A DNA stretch of 64,000 nt from Zygnema cylindricum (lineage: Eukaryota; Streptophyta; Zygnematophyceae; Zygnematales; Zygnemataceae). The stretch lies in NCBI GenBank assembly GCA_037447655.1, contig JBBHKE010001963.1, positions 89,078-153,077 of the forward strand, written 5' to 3'. Both the position numbers and the translations under genes were made by a program. Positions 59,412 through 64,000 of the stretch are shown one piece after another. Within the stretch, counting starts at the first letter, position 1, and each line of letters starts with the position of its first letter. The notes beneath the pieces were generated by a model. That model was given only the letters and a program-made list of their open reading frames with translations, searched no databases and had not been told where the DNA came from.

Positions 59412-60410
59412 AATAAGAAGCTTGATGAGTTTCTTACCGGTCTGGGATATATTCGGATCAGCTCAAATCACTCAATCTATGTTTTCGAAGATGAGGAAGG
59501 TTTTATATTTATTGCAATTTATGTTGCTGATTTGCTTGTTTTAAGTAAATCAACGGAAAAAAATAATAAACTGAAAACCGATCTTAAGGGGAAATTTGAA
59601 ATGAAGGATATGGGGGAAGCAAAATATATTTTGGGAATTCAAGTAGAGAGAGACCGAAAAAGAAAAATTATAAGATTGACTCAAAAGGAAGCAATAGGGA
59701 ACATGTTTGAAAATTTTCAAATTGATAAAGCTAATAGTTGTACAACTCCAATGGAGTTGAAGAAGGGAAGTGAGGGGAGTGAGGAAGGAGGAGTCATTGT
59801 CTTAGACGAGGAATTATCTCCTGAAGAACAGAAGTTCATGCAGACTATTCTTTACAGACAAGTAGTGGGAAGTCTAATCTATTTTATGAATTTTACCCGG
59901 CCGGATTTAGCTGCAGCTGTAGGATTGCTGAGTAGAAGTCTAAATGCTCCCACTGAAAGGGATTGGGAAGCAACTAAGAGATTTCTTAGATATTTGATAG
60001 GAACTAGGGATCTATGGTTGCATTTGGGTGGGGAGAATACTGACATCACTACTTGGAGTGATGCCAGTTATGGTGATGCTCCGATAAGGAGATGCACTTC
60101 TGGATATGTATTATATGTGGGTGATGGGGCTTGCTGTTGGAGTAGCAAACAACAAAAAATAATTGCTCAGTCCACCATGGAGGCTGAGTATATGGCCTCT
60201 TGCTCTGCTGTAAAAGAAATGATGTGGGTCAAGTCTTTTCTTGGTAAGCTTAGTCACCTTAAGAGTGGTGTGCAGAAAATTTTTTGTGATAATCAGGCAG
60301 CAATCGCTATTTTTGCCAATCCTAAACATCATTTTAAAGCCAAACACATGGACATCAGACTCAGCTTTGTTAGAGAGAAAGTAGAAAACAAAATAATCAG
60401 TTTAGAGTAA
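59412..60410 (+). pseudogene. Copia reverse transcriptase C-terminal half and RNase H, catalytic box changed
   Basis: The frame continues after the TGA. The catalytic YVDD box reads YVAD at about 59,520-59,531, removing one of the two Asp residues that bind metal. Further on are KYILGIQVERD, the SLIYFMNFTRPDLA motif, and RNase H with WSDASYGD, STMEAEYM and CDNQAA. A TAA at 60,408-60,410 ends it. A C-terminal tail with MMTKPV follows out of frame to about 60,512. Confidence 0.88.
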
Positions 60411-60513
60411 AGACCAACAGTGAGATGGTAGCAGATATGATGACCAAACCTGTGCCTTCCCCTAGGCTAATTTTCTGCAGGGAGAAGTGTGGTCTGAAAT
60501 TAAAGATTGACTA

Positions 60514-60527
60514 GAAAATAAGGGGAG
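60514..60527 (+). promoter_or_regulatory. Polypurine tract of the Copia element
   Basis: AAAATAAGGGGAG lies immediately before the TG of the 3' LTR, the expected site for plus-strand priming. Confidence 0.75.
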
Positions 60528-61584
60528 TGTAGAAATTAATGGTCCATTTCAAGTATTTTCTAGGTCTAATTAGAAATATAGAAAGAAGCTGAGGCAGTCT
60601 ACCTCTAACTTCTTTCTCCAACTCTCAAACTTGTCGCAGTCACTGAGAAATTGGAGAGGGAGCTAGAACCATGGCTACCTAGGCTATCCAGAGGTTTAAG
60701 GGAAATTTATATTAGGTAGGGGTTTATTTACTAAAAGGTATGTGCTGGCCACAAGATTTGATCCTGGTACATACCGGCCGGCAAACAACAGTTAGCCGGT
60801 AGCCTTAGCCGTTAAGTCTAGAACTAATGTTACGTAGTATATGGTTTGATATTTATTTAAACATGAATACGTAGGATAAATCATTTAACTGTAATTGTTT
60901 ACGGGATACATAGATCCGGTAAAGTATAAGTACGGATTACGGTACGGACAAGAAATCAATACCGCGCATTTATTTCTTTAGTGAAACGAATACCGCGCAT
61001 GTATTTATTACGGCTACGATTAAAATCGAATTTAATCGGACGGCCGGAATTAGCGCCGAGATCGCGGAAGAAGATTTCGGCGGTTTGTGGCCATCGCCAC
61101 ATCGGATGACACGTGGCGAAATTACATTGGATCGTGGTATCTCCGAAGATTATGGCACCGAATCCGGATATGACATGTGTCGACATTTAGGCCATGTCGT
61201 ACAATGTCCGTACATAAAGTACACCGGCAGTTGTACTTTTGCGTACGGAACTGTAATCTGATTGGTTCCGTACATCAATAGATAGAGTCTGTGAGAGAGA
61301 TAGGACTTAGAAAAATTAGGAGATAGGACCCTCTCTCCTAGAGAGCTTCTGTACAAAAGGTCAACTTTGACCCTCCATAACTTACTCCTCAAGGGAGCAA
61401 ATTCAAAGATTTTTTTTTTGTTATCGACTCAGGGGAGTCTTGCTTTCACAAAGGTGCAGGTGTTCAGAGTTTTTTTCTGCCAGGGCGGCAGTTGTTTTTT
61501 TTGAACCATAAAGGGGGCGGAGTTATCCTAGAGGCTTCTTGGAAGCTGTCCACTCAGAGGACTTAGAAAGGTCTCAGAGTTACA
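60528..61584 (+). repeat. 3' LTR of the Copia element, 1,057 bp
   Basis: It begins TGTAGAAATTAATGG and ends CAGAGTTACA, and is followed by the target duplication CATGC. It pairs with 55,126-56,180. The central 400 bp are almost unchanged between the two. Confidence 0.93.
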
Positions 61585-61741
61585 CATGCGACGTCACAAG
61601 GAATGTCACGGTAAAACATGCGACGTCACAAGTAGTTCCAAAAAATAACATGCGACAACACAGTTTGTAGACGTTGACAACGTTCACAGGTATTGTGGAC
61701 GTATACAATCCTCATAAACGTAAGTTACGATTACGTTTTTA

Positions 61742-62544
61742 GGGTGCGTCTCCATGTGCCTAAGGGTCTGTCCCTATGTGCCAAAGTAAGGGTTTTTTCA
61801 TGTCGTGTTCATGTAAAACTTAGAGCCGTATCGCGTAAGTTTCAACCGTACAAAAAAATAGAAAAAAAATGAAGTACATTTTGCGTCATCGTCGAATTTA
61901 AGATGTACTACATGTTGTCGTCTTGTGTTCTTCAACCCAAGGCCACGCCAAAAAAGCATCATCTTCAAACTTTTAAGTAAAACACATGGACAATGTGTTT
62001 TAAAACAACATATTTTCGAAAAACAAATAAGAACACGTATACGCACGTGTAATTTTGTTTACAAAAAAATTTAATCGAATTCAAGCGACGGCGAAAGGTA
62101 CACTATTCTTTATGTTTTGTCCGTTTGCGTTCAGGTACGACCAGACAAAGTACACAATTTGTTTGGTGTTGTCCGTTTGCGCTGAGTACGGATTTATTTC
62201 TCCAGGGGTCTCAAGATTTCGATGCTATTTCACGTCGAGCGGACATGAGAAGCAAAGGCAAAGTGTATCTTCTCCAATCGTGAAAGGGCACAGGCTAGAA
62301 GGTTGTAGGTCTAGAATGTCACGAAATCTCATGTGACGTCGCAAGCAGTTACAAAAAATAACGCGCGTCATCACAGATTGTAGACGTTGACAGCCGTCAT
62401 CGGCATTGTCAACGTATACAATCGTCACACCCTTAAGTAACTATTTCGTTGTTATACATAGGGATACTTGAAATCCGGGTCCGCCGAATCTGCGCTAACA
62501 AACAAAGTAACTTCTCTAAGTTAGAAGTACATGGAGACGCACCC
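61742..62544. mobile_element. Family P element with paired ends
   Basis: The ends GGGTGCGTCTCCATGT are perfect inverses, flanked by TTA on the left and TAA on the right. A second P-type start (AGGGTCTGTCCCTATGTG) lies 22 bp inside the left end, so a tandem or nested insertion is likely. No coding capacity. Confidence 0.7.
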
Positions 62545-63753
62545 TAAATAAAGGTTTTTTTCTGTTGTTTTCTTGTAAAACTTAGAGCCGTACCGCGTAA
62601 GTTTCAACCGTACCATAGTTCAAAAGTAGGTGACCGTACGCCCATACAATATGCCTATTGTATGCAAAACATACAATAAGGCCTTAAAACCCATATTGTA
62701 TTGGCCGCAAAATGAAATAAAATAGTAATAGGGTTGAGTTGCACATGGATCGATAGAGAATTAAACGTCATGTCTAAATTTGAAAAAAAAATAGGACAAT
62801 TTTTTTTTTTTCTGTGAGTTTTGAGCGACTTTTTATTTAAACCGTTAGATTTGGACGATCCGACGGTCGTTGATGAAAGTGACGATCTAAGAAGATCACA
62901 TGAAAAGCCCATAACACAACTTACGATAGGACTATCGTCAGATTCGGACGATCGGACGGTCGCTGATGAAAGTAGCGATCTAAGAAGATTACATGGAAAG
63001 CCCGTAACACAACTTACGCTAAAGGCGGTCTACAAAAGGCCTTACCAAAAAACGCCTACTTTTGAACTATGAACCGTACAAAAAAATAGAGAAAATGAGA
63101 TGTACATTTTGCGTCATCATCGGATTTAGGATGTACTACATGTTGTCGTCTTGTATTCTTCGACCCAAGGCCACGCCAAAACACGTCATCTTCAAACTTT
63201 TCTTTAAAAAACAGGGAAGATGTGTTTTAAAACAAAGTATTTTCGAAAGATATATAGAAACACGTATTCGCACTTGTAAAAAAAAATCAAAAAAATTAAA
63301 TAGAATTCAAGCGACGACGAAAAGTGTACGATCCGCTTTGTTTTGTCCGTTTGCGTTCAGGTACGACGAAGCAAATTACACAATTTGTTTGGTTTTGTCT
63401 GTTTGCGCCTGGTACGGATTTTATTTCGCCAAGGGTCTCAAGATTCTGATGCCATTTTCACGTCGAGCAGACAGGCGACGCAAAGGCAAAGTGCATCTTC
63501 TTCAACCGTGAAATGCCACAGGCATGGCGTTACGTCTACAATGTCACGAAAAGGCATGCGACGTCACAAGCAATTACAAAAAAGAACGTGCGTCATCACA
63601 GATTGTAGACGTTAACAGCCGCCACGGGCATTGTCAGCGTATACAATTGTCACACCCGTATGTAACAGTTTCGTTGTTACACATAGGGACATCGATCTGC
63701 GCTAAAAAACAAAGTAAATTCTCTAAGTTTCAATTACATGGAGACGTACCCTT
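62545..63753. mobile_element. Family P-related sequence interrupted by a B MITE
   Basis: The sequence resembling 61,786-62,440 continues on both sides of the B element at 62,614-63,071. It ends near 63,751 in a P terminus (reverse complement begins GGGTACGTCTCCATGT). A further 85-bp P end fragment follows to about 63,840. Confidence 0.55.
62614..63071. mobile_element. Family B hAT-type MITE, perfect ends and 8-bp duplication
   Basis: 458 bp bounded by CATAGTTCAAAAGTAGG and its inverse. Flanked by AACCGTAC at 62,606-62,613 and 63,072-63,079. The interior contains a direct duplication of the GATCGGACGGTCGCTGATG type block. It provides the uninterrupted target site for the P insertion at 34,329. 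No coding capacity. Confidence 0.95.
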
Positions 63754-63874
63754 ACACATTGGGACACTTAAAAACCGGGTCCGACGGATCCGCCCTAAAA
63801 TACAAAGTAAGTTCTCTAAGTTACAAGTACATGGGGACATACCCTTAGACTTTTAGGCGTAAAATAACAGACGG

Positions 63875-64000
63875 TACACCGTGAATCGTTATTAGCGTAC
63901 TGTACGCTATATCGGCACCCCGAAATTTTGACATTGATACACGAAATACAGTGAATGAATCTAATTTATCTTTGATGTTAATTACGGTTCTAGCAAATTA
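63875..64000. mobile_element. Family D MITE copy D8, cut by window end
   Basis: It begins TACACCGTGAATCGTTATTAG and continues into GCGTACTGTACGC, a hairpin like those inside other D ends. The right end lies beyond the window. Confidence 0.7.

Larger units (their letters stand above)
55121..61589 (+). mobile_element. Full-length Ty1/Copia retrotransposon with LTRs and 5-bp target duplication
   Basis: The element proper is 55,126-61,584 (6,459 bp), flanked by CATGC on both sides (55,121-55,125 and 61,585-61,589). It has matching LTRs, a primer site directly after the 5' LTR, and a purine tract before the 3' LTR. Coding order is gag, protease, integrase, reverse transcriptase, RNase H, which defines the Copia type. 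Stops and frameshifts break the single expected polyprotein, and the catalytic YVDD box is changed to YVAD. LTR identity looks to be in the mid-to-high ninety percent range by eye, so insertion was fairly recent. Any further movement would need proteins supplied from elsewhere. Confidence 0.95.

Overview
The window looks like nuclear DNA from a land plant, in a transposon-rich genome. Three spliced genes fit that reading. One encodes a CDC50/ALIS-type flippase subunit with a plant-style sequence. One encodes an Agenet-domain (plant Tudor-like) nuclear protein. The third encodes dipeptidyl peptidase III of the HELLGH/EECRAE type familiar from animals and fungi. The Arabidopsis DPP III that I know has an HECCHG site and is fused to a Nudix domain, so a HELLGH enzyme beside two plant-type genes hints at a non-seed plant (moss, liverwort, lycophyte or fern). 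That placement is inference, and I cannot name the species. Introns are canonical GT-AG apart from one likely GC-AG. No prokaryotic features, tRNA or rRNA genes or CRISPR arrays were seen.

Layout. Positions 1-6,500 are mostly fragments of inverted-repeat DNA transposons. DPP3 (+) occupies 6,563-17,033 in about 17 exons. Its introns carry a roughly 1-kb (CTCCCT)n array, long pyrimidine tracts, two TA-flanked MITEs and a GGATGG minisatellite that overlays a degenerate copy of exons 15-16. Two exons carry one-base frameshifts, so the locus is either a recent pseudogene or carries consensus errors. From 17,034 to 22,330 I see only a decayed transposase relic on the minus strand. From 22,331 to 35,585 lies a nest of non-autonomous DNA transposons and a shredded Copia element. 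The ALIS gene (+) is at 36,043-40,329 in 8 exons, converging on the Agenet gene (-) at 47,711-43,225. From about 50,300 to the end the window is repeats again, including a complete 6.46-kb Copia element (55,126-61,584) with 1.06-kb LTRs, a perfect 5-bp target duplication and a primer site matching the anticodon region of initiator tRNA-Met. Its genes are broken.

Repeat families, named here for convenience. P: Harbinger-like, TWA target site, ends GGGTGYGTCYCCATGT. B: hAT-type MITE, 8-bp target duplication, ends CATAGTTCAAAAGTAGG. D: TA-flanked MITE, ends CACCG..ATCG. C: ends YAGTGTTGKGTATCGG. H: hAT-like, ends AGAGGTCGCAAA. M: about 335-bp inverted arms. E: a dispersed repeat. Nesting gives relative ages: B inside H inside Copia, P inside B, and D exactly at the junction of two C elements.

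The three genes have no obvious shared pathway. DPP III is a cytosolic zinc peptidase, ALIS partners P4-ATPases in lipid flipping, and the Agenet protein is probably chromatin-associated. Exon coordinates were placed by eye from splice sites, reading phase and family resemblance, without alignment software.
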